In this document: positions 1 to 7,904 of the stretch, one piece after another
How positions within the stretch are numbered: position 1 is the first letter of the stretch
How the letters are laid out: every line of letters begins with the position of its first letter
Made by a program: the position numbers and the translations under genes
The notes under the pieces: model-generated
Database searches by the model: none
Told to the model about the DNA's origin: nothing
What the model saw: the letters and a program-made list of their open reading frames with translations, nothing else
Source: Halisarca cf. caerulea
Lineage: Eukaryota > Porifera > Demospongiae > Chondrillida > Halisarcidae
Direction: 5' to 3'
DNA length: 12,500 nucleotides
Assembly (NCBI GenBank): GCA_963170055.1
Contig: CAUJGJ010000397.1
Span: forward strand, 12,104,301-12,116,800

Positions 1-2
1 GA

Positions 3-554
3 AAAAGTAGATTTTTGTTAAATGTTCAAGCATGTTGCAACTTTAACTACCAATTTATGGACGTGGTGGTCAAGTGGCCTGGGAGTGTGCATGATGCATG
101 GATCTTCACAAATTCAGTGTTGAATAACAGCATGAAGAATGTGACTATTCTCAGATGTCCTAAGCTAATCGTGGATGCTGAAGATGCTATCCCTGTATTC
201 ATTTTGGGTGATCCTGCTTATCCTTTATTGCCCCACGTAATGAAAGAGTATGCAAATGGCGGCAGCACAAAGCAAGAGCAGTTCTTCGGGTACAGATTGT
301 GTAGTGCCCGAAATGTCATAGAATGTTCTTTCGGGCGTCTGAAAGCCCGTTTTTCAGCCCTGAGGAGAGATATGGATATTAACCTGGATGACCTACCAGC
401 TGTAATTTATGCTTATTTTGTGCTTTACAACTTTTGTGAAGTACACAACGAGAGCGTTTGTGATGAACATGTTCGTATTGCTATCGAGCATGAACTGGAA
501 GGACATTCACACACATCAAAGGGCACTGTTCATAGCAATGAGACCGAAGGGTAA
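3..554 (+). CDS. HARBI1-like Harbinger transposase, C-terminal half (partial, open at left edge)
   Basis: This is the C-terminal part of a PIF/Harbinger DDE nuclease (DDE_Tnp_4 / HARBI1 type), which cuts and joins transposon ends. The frame is open from base 3, so the gene or exon starts left of the window; the earliest ATG is not needed as a start. Visible family signatures are LNVQACCNFN near the left edge, KWPGSVHDAWIF, GDPAYPLLPHVM and NVIECSFGRLKARF. The Asp of GDPAY and the Glu of NVIEC are 36 residues apart, matching the last two members of the DDE triad; the first Asp would lie upstream and is not seen. No stop or frameshift interrupts the visible part, which ends at TAA 552-554. The convergent Myb-like gene 81 bp away supports a Harbinger element, since these encode a nuclease plus a Myb-type partner. 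Activity cannot be judged without the N-terminal half. Confidence 0.88.
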   Translation, partial: KSRFLLNVQACCNFNYQFMDVVVKWPGSVHDAWIFTNSVLNNSMKNVTILRCPKLIVDAEDAIPVFILGDPAYPLLPHVMKEYANGGSTKQEQFFGYRLCSARNVIECSFGRLKARFSALRRDMDINLDDLPAVIYAYFVLYNFCEVHNESVCDEHVRIAIEHELEGHSHTSKGTVHSNETEG

Positions 555-635
555 GGAGTGAGGAGGGTACTCACAAAGTATTTTGATCCATAACAGTTGC
601 TTTAACAATATAAACTTGAAAACTATACTTAACAG
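555..635. other. Intergenic gap between convergent Harbinger genes
   Basis: An 81-bp spacer separates the stop of the nuclease and the stop of the minus-strand Myb-like gene. It is AT-rich; no canonical AATAAA was seen on either strand. Confidence 0.5.
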
Positions 636-1300
636 TCAATCATCATCATCAAAGTTAGTGGGCGTAAGGATGGGTATATTACTAATATCTGGAGTGCTGT
701 GGGACATGGATGAAGGTGCTGACATGCGTGAGCTAGTTACTGATATGGGAGTATGAGGGTGTGGGATTGGATGAAAATAAGGTGGGGGTGATGGAGTGAA
801 TGGCGGGTGTACTTGCGTGTTGTAATGCTGTGGATAGTTGACATGTGGAGGGGCAAAAGGTTGCTGGATGGCAGGAGGGTGCAGCAGCACTTAATTTAGT
901 GCTGAAAACGTACTAGCCACACTGTCACTCAATTTCTTCAAACTGGAGGACAATTCTTTCATTGTTCTCGAGTGTTCCTCCTCTATCTTCTCCATGTTTT
1001 TTATCATCTTTTTCTTCAATTCATAGTCTTCTTTGAAATATGTGAGCATTTGTGCATCAGCTGAGACTTTTTCTTTATTTTTTGTTGTTTGTACTGGCTC
1101 AGTGTACTGTCCAGCTGAGCCCGCCTCTTGCGACTGGACTCAGTCAATGACAGCTGATTGACTACAGCATCTCCTTACTCTTCCTCCTCTTCTTCTTCAT
1201 TGCCAATATCTTGAACATCTCCCTCCTCATGTTGACCTACATTGATGTCTGATATTTCAATGCCTCCAGAAATCTGCTCTGTGTCAGGATTTCCACCCCA
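636..1300 (-). pseudogene. Broken Myb-family accessory protein of the Harbinger element (C-terminal part)
   Basis: Read on the minus strand this is one protein broken at three places. First comes an acidic stretch (about 1300-1178, with NPDTEQISGGIEISD and a Glu run) ending at TAA 1175-1177. The same frame then continues with a basic segment, SSRKRRAQLDSTLSQYKQQK (about 1145-1085). The frame next shifts by one base within an A-rich run (about 1066-1090). A predicted coiled coil (KEDYELKKKMIKNMEKIEEE, ending in TFSALN) runs to an in-frame TAA at 891-893. The same frame continues at once into a Pro/His-rich tail ending FDDDD, stop at 636-638. Acidic linker, basic patch and coiled coil are usual for the C-terminal half of Harbinger Myb proteins. 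The Myb/SANT domain itself was not found; upstream (higher coordinates) lies the tandem array. The assignment is inference from position and layout. Confidence 0.6.
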
Positions 1301-1303
1301 AAT

Positions 1304-1430
1304 AATAAACAATGAAACCACAAAAGGACACATACATACACACACACAGCCGAACCTCTTCACTACACACCTGGTTCCACTGCAGCATGGTACTATAACC
1401 AATGTGGTGTATCAAGTGATTGTAAATAGG

Positions 1431-1498
<68 letters not shown>

Positions 1499-1601
1499 CC
1501 AAATAAATATTTACAATTTCACCAAAGGCCTCCAGAATCAATGCTTTAGTCTATATTCTGAACATGAAAAGAAAGAACAATAAACAATTAAACCACAAAA
1601 G
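1304..1601. repeat. Left part of a degenerate tandem array (unit roughly 270-315 bp) with CA tracts
   Basis: Blocks recur in the same orientation in both array halves. The block around 1365-1410 (ACCTGGTTCCACTGCAGCAT, then ACTATAACCAAT) recurs at 5420-5465. The block at 1550-1601 (TCTATATTCTGAACA, AAGAACAATAAACA) recurs at 6319-6356. The sequence AAACCACAAAAG occurs at both 1316 and 1590. The array is split by the long-arm element; its other half is 5377-6400. On the minus strand several blocks carry splice-like signals (see the finding on this array). Confidence 0.6.
1432..1497. repeat. (CA)n microsatellite, about 33 units
   Basis: This is an uninterrupted CA dinucleotide run inside the tandem-array unit. 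The open frames through it are low-complexity artefacts. Confidence 0.97.
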
Positions 1602-1629
1602 TATGGTGGCCCATAAGTACACCGGACTG

Positions 1630-1734
1630 TGCATTCCGGATCCCGGAGTCCGGATTCCGAACTCCGAGTTTCGGATTCCGAACTCCGGGATCCGAATTAC
1701 GAAGTCCGAGTGCTGGATTCCAAACTCCGTTACA
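1630..1734. repeat. 21-bp subterminal tandem repeat, 5 units (left arm)
   Basis: Five units of 21 bp begin at 1630, 1651, 1672, 1693 and 1714, with core CGGATTCCGAACTCCG. Units 2 and 3 share the core exactly, while 1, 4 and 5 are degenerate. The core has internal dyad character (CGGA...TCCG). Subterminal repeats often bind a transposase; that role is inferred here. Confidence 0.85.
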
Positions 1735-1880
1735 TTTGTAGTAAAATTGTGTTTTTTCTTAATTATAGCACAGAAAAAACTACCGTAGCAAAAGGGGAAG
1801 TGACACTCAGGTGTTTTTGTTGATTCGAACACTGAATTCATGGTACTTTCTGGTATTTTATACTAACTATAGATTTCGTC

Positions 1881-1905
1881 CGCCATATTACCGGGCAATA
1901 TGGCG
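1881..1905. repeat. 25-bp near-perfect palindrome (left arm)
   Basis: CGCCATATT and AATATGGCG flank a 7-base centre (ACCGGGC). The second arm keeps the same palindrome at 5074-5098, giving four half sites in the element. The motif could form a small cruciform or be a protein site; no function is shown. Confidence 0.75.
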
Positions 1906-2377
1906 TTCCGCACAGTGGCTCGAGCTCGTGCTTTGTGCATCATGGACGAAATACTTGTAGAATCTCTCTAAAGTTGCAGGGCATACAAAGAAATATTGAA
2001 CAGACTTGAGCATGATTATAGTTTGAAACGAAGGCTTGTCCGTCTTACATCTAGAATTATATTCTGTACCAGTCTGAACACTGACAACATGCGGCGATAA
2101 ATAACTGATCGATCCGCATTCAAGGAACACGTTCATTCTCTCACAGTATATCCTCAGCATTTAGATGATGACTTATTACAAGGCTGAATGTATGCATGGG
2201 GTTCTAGTGCATGGTATTGTAATAGGGAATCTTGCATTCCAGGGAATTTGACACCCCCTCCATGCATTATCTATTAAACTGAACCCTGACCCTAGTAAGC
2301 TAAATGTATGGAGGGATACCAAATTCCCTGGGATACCAGATTCCCTAGAACATCGGAATTGCGGATGCCACTTTTTG

Positions 2378-2385
2378 TGACGTCA
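2378..2385. promoter_or_regulatory. Perfect CRE octamer TGACGTCA (left arm)
   Basis: The palindromic ATF/CREB consensus is present; the right arm keeps it at 4600-4607. Only the sequence match supports this, with no known transcript beside it. Confidence 0.3.
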
Positions 2386-2640
2386 CTCTTATGTAATCAG
2401 GGTTCTATCTAGGATTAAAATTTTGTGGGGGAAGCTTGGGTATTACAGTGAATGACTGCCGCACAAGATATACACATAGATTTGATGCATGTATTGTATG
2501 TATATAGCAGTGTGATGGGAGGGTAATTACAAAGTATGTATAGTAGGGGGGGGGGCAGGTACATGTATGTATATGTGGTATCCTTGACATCTATAAAACA
2601 CATACACTGTAGTGATAATAGAGGTGCATGCAGATAGTGT

Positions 2641-2803
2641 TATGGAGTGCAGGGGTATATATTATATCAATGAAACTAGGGAGGTCTGGGGGCATGCCCC
2701 CCAGGGAAAATTTGAGTTTTTAGGCGAGACAATGTTGCATTTGAGGTCATTTTAGACCATTCAAGGCAGATTTTCACACTCAAGTAGGGTCTTCTCTATA
2801 GTA
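2641..2803. repeat. Internal direct repeat A of nested element 1
   Basis: Begins TATGGAGTGCAGG and ends CTATAGTA. It shares GGGCATGCCCCC, AGGGAAAATTTGAGTTTTTA and ACACTCAAGTAGGG with copy B at 2965-3120. Confidence 0.85.
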
Positions 2804-2844
2804 GTGAAACGAGTGCCTGTGCGTATACATGAGCATAGATGTGT

Positions 2845-2947
<103 letters not shown>

Positions 2948-2964
2948 TGCACGACCGGATATAT

Positions 2965-3120
2965 TATGGAGTGCAGGAGTGTACGTACTTAACTAGAGGG
3001 GTCTTGGGGCATGCCCCCTAGGGAAAATTTGAGTTTTTAGGTTACACAAGGTTGTATTTGAGGCCATTTTAGATCATTCAAGGTAAATTTTGACACTCAA
3101 GTAGGGCCTACTCCATAGTA
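2965..3120. repeat. Internal direct repeat B of nested element 1
   Basis: Second copy of the 160-bp unit, diverged from copy A by scattered substitutions and small indels; both copies have the same orientation. Confidence 0.85.
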
Positions 3121-3248
3121 ATTTGTATTGCAGTTGGAATTTTTTTGGGGGTGGAAGCTAGGGTGTTTGGGGTGGAAGTTTCCCCCCCCCACTGGATAGA
3201 ACCCTGGTAATCATTATGATGACCCAAGGATGTGCATGTGCCTGTGTT

Positions 3249-3289
3249 TAGACTATCGCGCCGCACGCTAGCAAAATAGCGATAGTCTA
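3249..3289. repeat. Hairpin, 11-bp stem with GC-rich loop (left arm)
   Basis: TAGACTATCGC at 3249-3259 pairs with GCGATAGTCTA at 3279-3289 around a 19-base loop. The right arm has the same stem at 4512-4552 but an unrelated loop. Confidence 0.8.
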
Positions 3290-3436
3290 CCCCGTGTCCT
3301 AGGCCTGGTTACCAAGTTGTCTTTTGTCTGCCTTGCCAGGGCCCTACAGTACACATTTAGCAATTACCAATTAAACCAAGCACTATTATTGCTTTACAGT
3401 CATAAATTGCGACTTATGGACTAGCACCAAAATTGG

Positions 3437-4024
3437 TACAGCCAAATGTACGATAAGGTCTTATATTAACTATAATTACAGAACTATAGGCAGAAATGAA
3501 CATAATATGTGGATGAGGCCACACAAAGTAATATTAAATTTAATATGTTTCTGGTCTTGGACATCTTTGAAAATTGACCAGACCACCAGGTTTTTATTTA
3601 TTTATTTTTCTATCTAGTCATTGAAATAGGCATTCATGATCATTCATGCAAGTATATTCCTTATAACTGTGAACAGATGCTATTAAATTAGATACTAACA
3701 AGAATGTTGAATTGAAACAAGACTTGAGATGATGCAAACTTAACAGTACTTTGGGAATGCATGTCTGTATGGAACCAGACTAGGCAATAGTGCCATAAAA
3801 CACAAATTATGGTTGTGCATGCATGGCATTGTGCTCATACTGAACACACATGCTTGACTTCATAGATTGCAATATTTTGGTCAGGGTTTGAACCCAGCAT
3901 GCTCATTAACTTTTCTTGTAAAAAGAATTCTATAATATTATTATTTCTTTTTTCACCAAAAAATTTTGACCAAGAAGGGGACCAGAAGTTAACATGAAAT
4001 TAATTTTGCATGGCCAAAACAAAA
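3437..4024. other. Central loop of the long-arm element, noncoding
   Basis: This 588-bp AT-rich segment lies between the arms. It holds a 16-bp perfect AT palindrome near 3533-3548 (ATATTAAATTTAATAT) and a CTGGTC/GACCAG stem at about 3551-3590. No coding frame, tRNA or transposase remnant was recognised. Confidence 0.7.
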
Positions 4025-4176
4025 CAATTGGGTGCAGTCAGTCCATAAGTCACAATAATTTAGGACTATAAAGCAATTAATAGCGCTTGGCTTAATTTGT
4101 AGCTGTCAAATGTGTATACTGTAGGGCCCTGGCAAGACAGACAAAAGACAACTTGGTAACCAGGCCTATAGGACAT

Positions 4177-4502
4177 CAGGCCTGTAGCCAGGTTGAATGA
4201 TGGGGGGGGGGGGGTTCTTCTGGACCAAAGTGGACCTCTTCGCTACGTAAATGGCCATTGTGGTTGATTGCGTTTTGCTGGACAGACAATCTGAGATTAA
4301 GTATTGGATACTAGCTCTATTTCAGGGATTGATGGAGTATATAAATGAATCTAAAAAGTAATAGTTGTAGTAAGTTCTCATGAAATAAGGCTAGAATGTC
4401 TCTTTTATTTTCAGTGTTATTAGCCAGGTGGAACTGGCTTCTAACTGGGGGGGTGCTTCTGCACCCCCCGAACCCCCCCCCCCCCCCCTGGCTACGGGCC
4501 TG
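4177..4502. mobile_element. Nested nonautonomous element 2 (TIR CAGGCCTGTAGCCAGG, 326 bp)
   Basis: The left end CAGGCCTGTAGCCAGG and right end CCTGGCTACGGGCCTG are inverted with two mismatches. GACAT flanks both sides (4172-4176 and 4503-4507). The left arm of the host element at about 3290-3310 shows the site without the insertion. Next to the right end are G- and C-runs, and the perfect hairpin GGGGGGTGC TTCT GCACCCCCC lies within 4447-4469. No coding frame was found. The shared 5-bp duplication and CAGG start suggest the same broad superfamily as nested element 1, but the bodies are unrelated. Confidence 0.88.
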
Positions 4503-4511
4503 GACATAGGG

Positions 4512-4552
4512 TAGACTATCTCTATTTTTATTATAATTATAGTGATAGTCTA
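4512..4552. repeat. Hairpin, 9-bp stem with AT-rich loop (right arm)
   Basis: TAGACTATC at 4512-4520 pairs with GATAGTCTA at 4544-4552. It occupies the inverted-arm position equivalent to 3249-3289, but the loop is AT-only-like instead of GC-rich. Confidence 0.75.
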
Positions 4553-4599
4553 TAAGCATAGGCATACATCTTTGGGTCACCATAATGATTACTTAAGAG

Positions 4600-4607
4600 T
4601 GACGTCA
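4600..4607. promoter_or_regulatory. Perfect CRE octamer TGACGTCA (right arm)
   Basis: Inverted-arm partner of the octamer at 2378-2385, unchanged. Sequence match only. Confidence 0.3.
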
Positions 4608-5073
4608 CAAAAAGTGGCATCCGCAATTCCGATGTTCTAGGGAATCTGGTATCCCAGGGAATTTGGTATCCCTCCATACATTTAGCTTACTAGGGTCAGG
4701 GTTCAGTCTAATAGATAATGCATGGAGGGGGTGTCAAATTCCCTGGAATGCAAGATTCCTTATTACAATACCATGCACTAGAACCCCATGCATACATTCA
4801 GCCTTGTAATAAGTCATCATCTAAATGCTGAGGATATACTGTGAGAGAATGAACGTGTTCCTTGAATGCGGATCGATCAGTTATTTATCGCCGCATGTTG
4901 TCAGTGTTCAGACTGGTACAGAATATAATTCTAAATGTAAGACGGACGAGCCTTCGTTTCAAACTATAATCATGCTCAAGTCTGTTCAATATTTCCTTGT
5001 ATGCCCTGCAACTTTAGAGAGATTCTACAAGTATTTCGTCCATGATGCACAAAGCACGAGCCACTGTGCGAAA

Positions 5074-5098
5074 CGCCATATTGCCCGGTAATATGGCG
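5074..5098. repeat. 25-bp near-perfect palindrome (right arm)
   Basis: This is the inverted copy of the palindrome at 1881-1905, unchanged in its half sites CGCCATATT and AATATGGCG. Confidence 0.75.
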
Positions 5099-5243
5099 GA
5101 CGAAATCTATAGTTAGTATAAAACACCAGAAAGTACCATGAATTCAGTGTTCGAATCAACAAAAACACCTGAGTGTCACTTCCCCTTTTGCTACGGTAGT
5201 TTTTTCTGCGCTATAATTCAGAAAAACACCATTTTACTACAAA

Positions 5244-5348
5244 TGTAACGGAGTTTGGAATCCAGCGCTCGGACTTCGTAATTCGGATCCCGGAGTTCAG
5301 AATCCGGAACTCGGAGTTCGGATTCCGGACTCCGGGATCCGGAACGCG
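5244..5348. repeat. 21-bp subterminal tandem repeat, 5 units (right arm)
   Basis: This is the inverted copy of the left-arm array. It is also 105 bp (5 x 21) and starts about 30 bp inside the right terminus, with point differences only. Confidence 0.85.
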
Positions 5349-5731
5349 CAGTCCGGTGTACTTATGGGCCACCATACAAAAGCACACACACACACACACA
5401 GTAGAACTTTTTCTCTACACACCTGGTTCCACTGCAGCATGCTACTATAACCAATATGTTGTATCAAACACACACACACAAACACCATACATACTCAATA
5501 CCTCACACACACACACACACACACACATCAAACAACATAGATACGGGTACATAGTAGACAACATCTACGCTAACATACACAAACACGAACATATCCAAAA
5601 AACTACTTGAAGAAATTCTTTTTTACTGAAGGCCTGCTCTCACTAAACCTCACTGAAACACTTGTCATACAAGTTCAACCATTCGAAAAAGGTTTGCGAA
5701 TTCCAAACAGAGCTTTTATCTCGCATCTTAC

Positions 5732-5864
5732 CTGCCTGTTCCCCAAACTTCTTTGGATCTTCCCATCGTTTCCATACTTTTGCAGTTCCAAGGTTTTCTT
5801 TTCATCCTAACATCTGCGCCCAATTCTCTGCCGTGTTGGACCATGGTATCTATGGTTAGAGGAC
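5732..5864 (-). other. Possible exon inside the tandem array (low confidence)
   Basis: On the minus strand an acceptor-like TGTTTGCTCAG precedes 5864 and a donor-like CAG/GTAAGATG follows 5732. Inside, ATACCATGG at 5842-5849 gives a strong Kozak-like start and 37 codons (MVQHGRELGADVRMKRK, then KSMETMGRSKEVWGTG) running to the donor. A diverged copy of the donor end is at 6043-6047. The product is not recognised and contains no Myb/SANT domain. It could be a first exon of the minus-strand gene that continues into 636-1300, but the frames and joins cannot be proved from sequence. Confidence 0.2.
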
Positions 5865-6069
5865 CTGAGCAAACACACTTACACAAGATTACACACACAT
5901 ACGTGAACATATCCACGAAAACACATTGAGAAACTATTTTATTAAAGACCTGCTCATACTAAACGTTGTTAAAACACTTTTACATGCGCGTTCAAGTACT
6001 CCATAATTGTTAACTAAAGATAAAAGGCTTTCCACACTCATCTTACCTGTTTCCGAAGCTTTCTTCAAA

Positions 6070-6250
6070 TACACCCACCCACCCACACATACACACATTA
6101 ACACAAACGCACAAATGCACACAAATACACAACACACACACAACACACACACAACACACACACAAATATACACACATACATACACACACACACAAACACA
6201 CACACACACACACAAACACACAAACACACACACACATACACAAACAAACA
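6070..6250. repeat. CA-rich imperfect microsatellite
   Basis: An interrupted CA repeat with ACAA, ATAC and CCCA variants within the tandem-array unit. The apparent open frames on both strands are low-complexity. Confidence 0.95.
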
Positions 6251-6400
6251 AAAGTACTCAACTATACATCACACACATCAAATCACATAAAACATACAAT
6301 CTCACCAATCTATCCATGTCTATATTCTGAACACAAAAAGAAAGAACAATAAACACTAAGATCACAAACACACACACATATACACACACAAACACAAGAA

Positions 6401-6635
6401 TATATAGTCTGGCATTGCCGACCCAATCTCGCTCAGCCATTTTCAGGAACTGACGTCACCGGGCGAGCGAGAAAGGGTATGGCATGGCAGGATATGGTAC
6501 GATGACCTTGACATTTGTTGTAGATTAATTGATGACGCAATCTATAACACTTTTTCATTTGAAGTTGATTATCTTCCCAAATAAGTCTGTAATATTATGC
6601 AAGAGTCACAGTCTATGGCTATACACGTTGCCTGT
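6401..6635. other. Noncoding stretch left of the DUF6589 fragment
   Basis: Apart from the CRE octamer, nothing recognisable was seen: no clear terminal repeat and no poly(A) signal for the minus-strand gene. Confidence 0.5.
6438..6458 (-). promoter_or_regulatory. CRE octamer just upstream of a minus-strand ATG
   Basis: TGACGTCA (6451-6458) lies 10 bp upstream of an ATG at 6438-6440 in a favourable context (GAAAATGG) on the minus strand. The short frame starts MAERDWVGNAR and then enters CA repeat. This could be the promoter and start of a minus-strand transcript through the tandem array, or chance. Confidence 0.2.
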
Positions 6636-7507
6636 TCAGGAATTCAACGTGGAAGGGAAGGAGCCTACCACTTCAACGTGCGTCATCTCTTCCACGTACT
6701 TCACAAAAGTCTTATGATTCCGGGGCTTTAGTTCACCAAGCAATGAGCTATTCAATGGGATTGGGTGGCTGTTCCGCTTTTGATCAACGAAGAGGTTCTC
6801 ATCTAAAGAAAATATTGCCCGCCTGATGTCTAGCCGGGTGTCATCAGGCCTTTTGTGCATCCCTCTGATCGACTCTTCTGTGTCTCCGAACTGCCGCCGA
6901 ACGTTCTTCAGGCTTTTCAAACCACGGCTGCACCTCAGGACTGTCTCTTTGTGCGCGATGTTAGAAGATCTATCCCCAATGAAGTTCTTTAAATCCCTAC
7001 CAAACAAGAATAGATGAACGGTGAGTATTTGTGGTACTCTCAGTGTGTAAACTTACAATTACCTGTTGTGATGTTCCATGCTTAGATCACAAGCAATGTT
7101 TTTCCCCACTCTGTTGTGTGTGTTCACAGTCCTCATAAATAGCACTTCAGTTTTCATTCTGTCAGATAGAATGTAGTTAAGCTGGTAAATCAGCAAAACT
7201 AGTTCTTTAGCATAGTTCCGCCTGTTGGTGCCTCTCATGATGCTTAGAAGCAGTGGGGCCAGTTGTGCCATCCGTCCACCATCTCCTTCCCGTATGATAT
7301 CATGGTAGTGATACCACACAAAGCATAACGTACACAGTTCCTGGATTGGAACATACAGAACAAGTACATATTGAATCTTGATCATACATAAATGTTGTAA
7401 TTATTGCATAAATTTAATACCTGGGTGTGTTGAAGAACTTTGTCCTTAGTTTGTTCACCCAGTACGGTATGGAACATAAAAAAGGTAACGAAAATAACTT
7501 TTGCCAT
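6636..7507 (-). CDS. DUF6589-type protein, C-terminal fragment, three exons
   Basis: Exons are 7507-7421, 7340-7063 and 6996-6636, with introns 7420-7341 (80 bp) and 7062-6997 (66 bp). All four borders are GT-AG (CCAG/GTATT, AATCCAG/GAACT, AACAG/GTAATTG, TTTGGTAG/GGATT) and the phases join, giving 241 residues. The middle exon carries NRRNYAKELVLLIYQLNYIL and, further on, VNTHNRVGKNIACDLSMEHHNR, matching the DUF6589 signature (NYA.E...LLYQ, then FVN..G..GRNIP.DLHMEHLNR). The last exon is the less conserved tail. Known proteins with this domain are several hundred residues longer at the N-terminus, and a stop lies directly upstream of the ATG at 7505-7507, so this is a 5'-truncated copy or the end of a larger gene. 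DUF6589 genes are multicopy in cnidarians and sponges; the molecular role is unknown to me. Confidence 0.7.
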
Positions 7508-7668
7508 TTAACAGCTATCAAGAAATTTGCCTTTTACTAGTTAACTGATAACTGGTAACTGTTACCGGTTAACAGTGAGGAACCTGCAGAGGCGACGTCA
7601 CATACATTGTAAATATACGTCATCACATCATTTCGCAAGTCCACGACATAGAAAGAGTTCACGTAACG
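7508..7668. promoter_or_regulatory. Divergent intergenic region with short inverted motifs
   Basis: These 161 bp separate the minus-strand DUF6589 frame and the plus-strand frame at 7669. They contain nested GTTAAC/GGTAAC motifs (about 7538-7575: AGTTAAC, GATAACTGGTAACTGTTACC, GGTTAAC) and CRE-like half sites near 7590 and 7608. The region could be a shared promoter or the edge of an old insertion; there is no direct evidence for either. Confidence 0.3.
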
Positions 7669-7901
7669 ATGGAGAGAATTTCGATAAAGTATTTTGGCAA
7701 CGGATCCCTACGATATGATGGGAAGGAATTTTTAGAAAGACTTTCGAACATTAGAAGAGGAGAAAATGCCAGAGGAGCTTTGAAAATTGGTGAAAAGGTC
7801 ACGATCAAAACTAAATTGCGCGTTTGGCAGTCAGTGGTGATGAACTTGAATACAAATCCACCACCTAAAAGAGAAAAAGAACTGTCTCTAAGAATAACGA
7901 G
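7669..7901 (+). CDS. Unrecognised small protein or first exon, basic
   Basis: ATG at 7669 (context AACGATGG, purine at -3 and G at +4) opens a frame of 79 codons before TGA at 7906-7908. The sequence begins MERISIKYFGNGSLRYDGKE and is rich in Lys and Arg, ending NPPPKREKELSLRITRY. A good donor, ACGAG/GTATTGAGT, sits at 7901/7902 just before the stop, so the frame may be an exon of 77 complete codons plus two bases. A possible acceptor is TGCATGTTGCAG ending at 8482, which would join in phase to a hydrophobic tail ending at 8576; this is speculative. No domain was recognised. Composition is more protein-like than its surroundings. Confidence 0.35.
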
Positions 7902-7904
7902 GTA

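Larger units (their letters stand above)
4025..5376. repeat. Right inverted arm of the long-arm element
   Basis: This is the reverse complement of the left arm. It lacks the left arm's nested element but carries its own at 4177-4502. The uninterrupted sequence at each site shows what the other arm looked like before its insertion. Confidence 0.9.
5377..6400. repeat. Right part of the degenerate tandem array with CA-rich tracts
   Basis: Two diverged copies about 315 bp apart are visible. The stretch 5590-5760 (AACATATCC, GGCCTGCTCTCACTAAAC, CATCTTACCTG) parallels 5908-6070 (AACATATCC, GACCTGCTCATACTAAAC, CATCTTACCTG). Blocks at 5410-5465 and 6319-6360 match the left half of the array at 1365-1410 and 1550-1601. 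CA tracts lie at 5383-5400, 5470-5480, 5503-5527, about 6070-6245 and 6366-6395. On the minus strand, GTAAGATG donor-like sites follow both TTACCTG blocks. Confidence 0.65.

Noticed and set aside
1564..1841. Plus- and minus-strand short frames across the 21-bp repeats
   Set aside because: They arise from the repeat (a multiple of three) and share no feature of a real protein.
1888..2160. Frame of about 90 residues present in both arms (also 4825-5091 on +)
   Set aside because: The four base differences between the two copies all change the amino acid and none is silent, so there is no sign of selection on the frame; the similarity is just that of the inverted arms.
5934..6330. Long frames on both strands across the CA-rich tract
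   Set aside because: Low-complexity repeat translations; both strands are open for the same reason.
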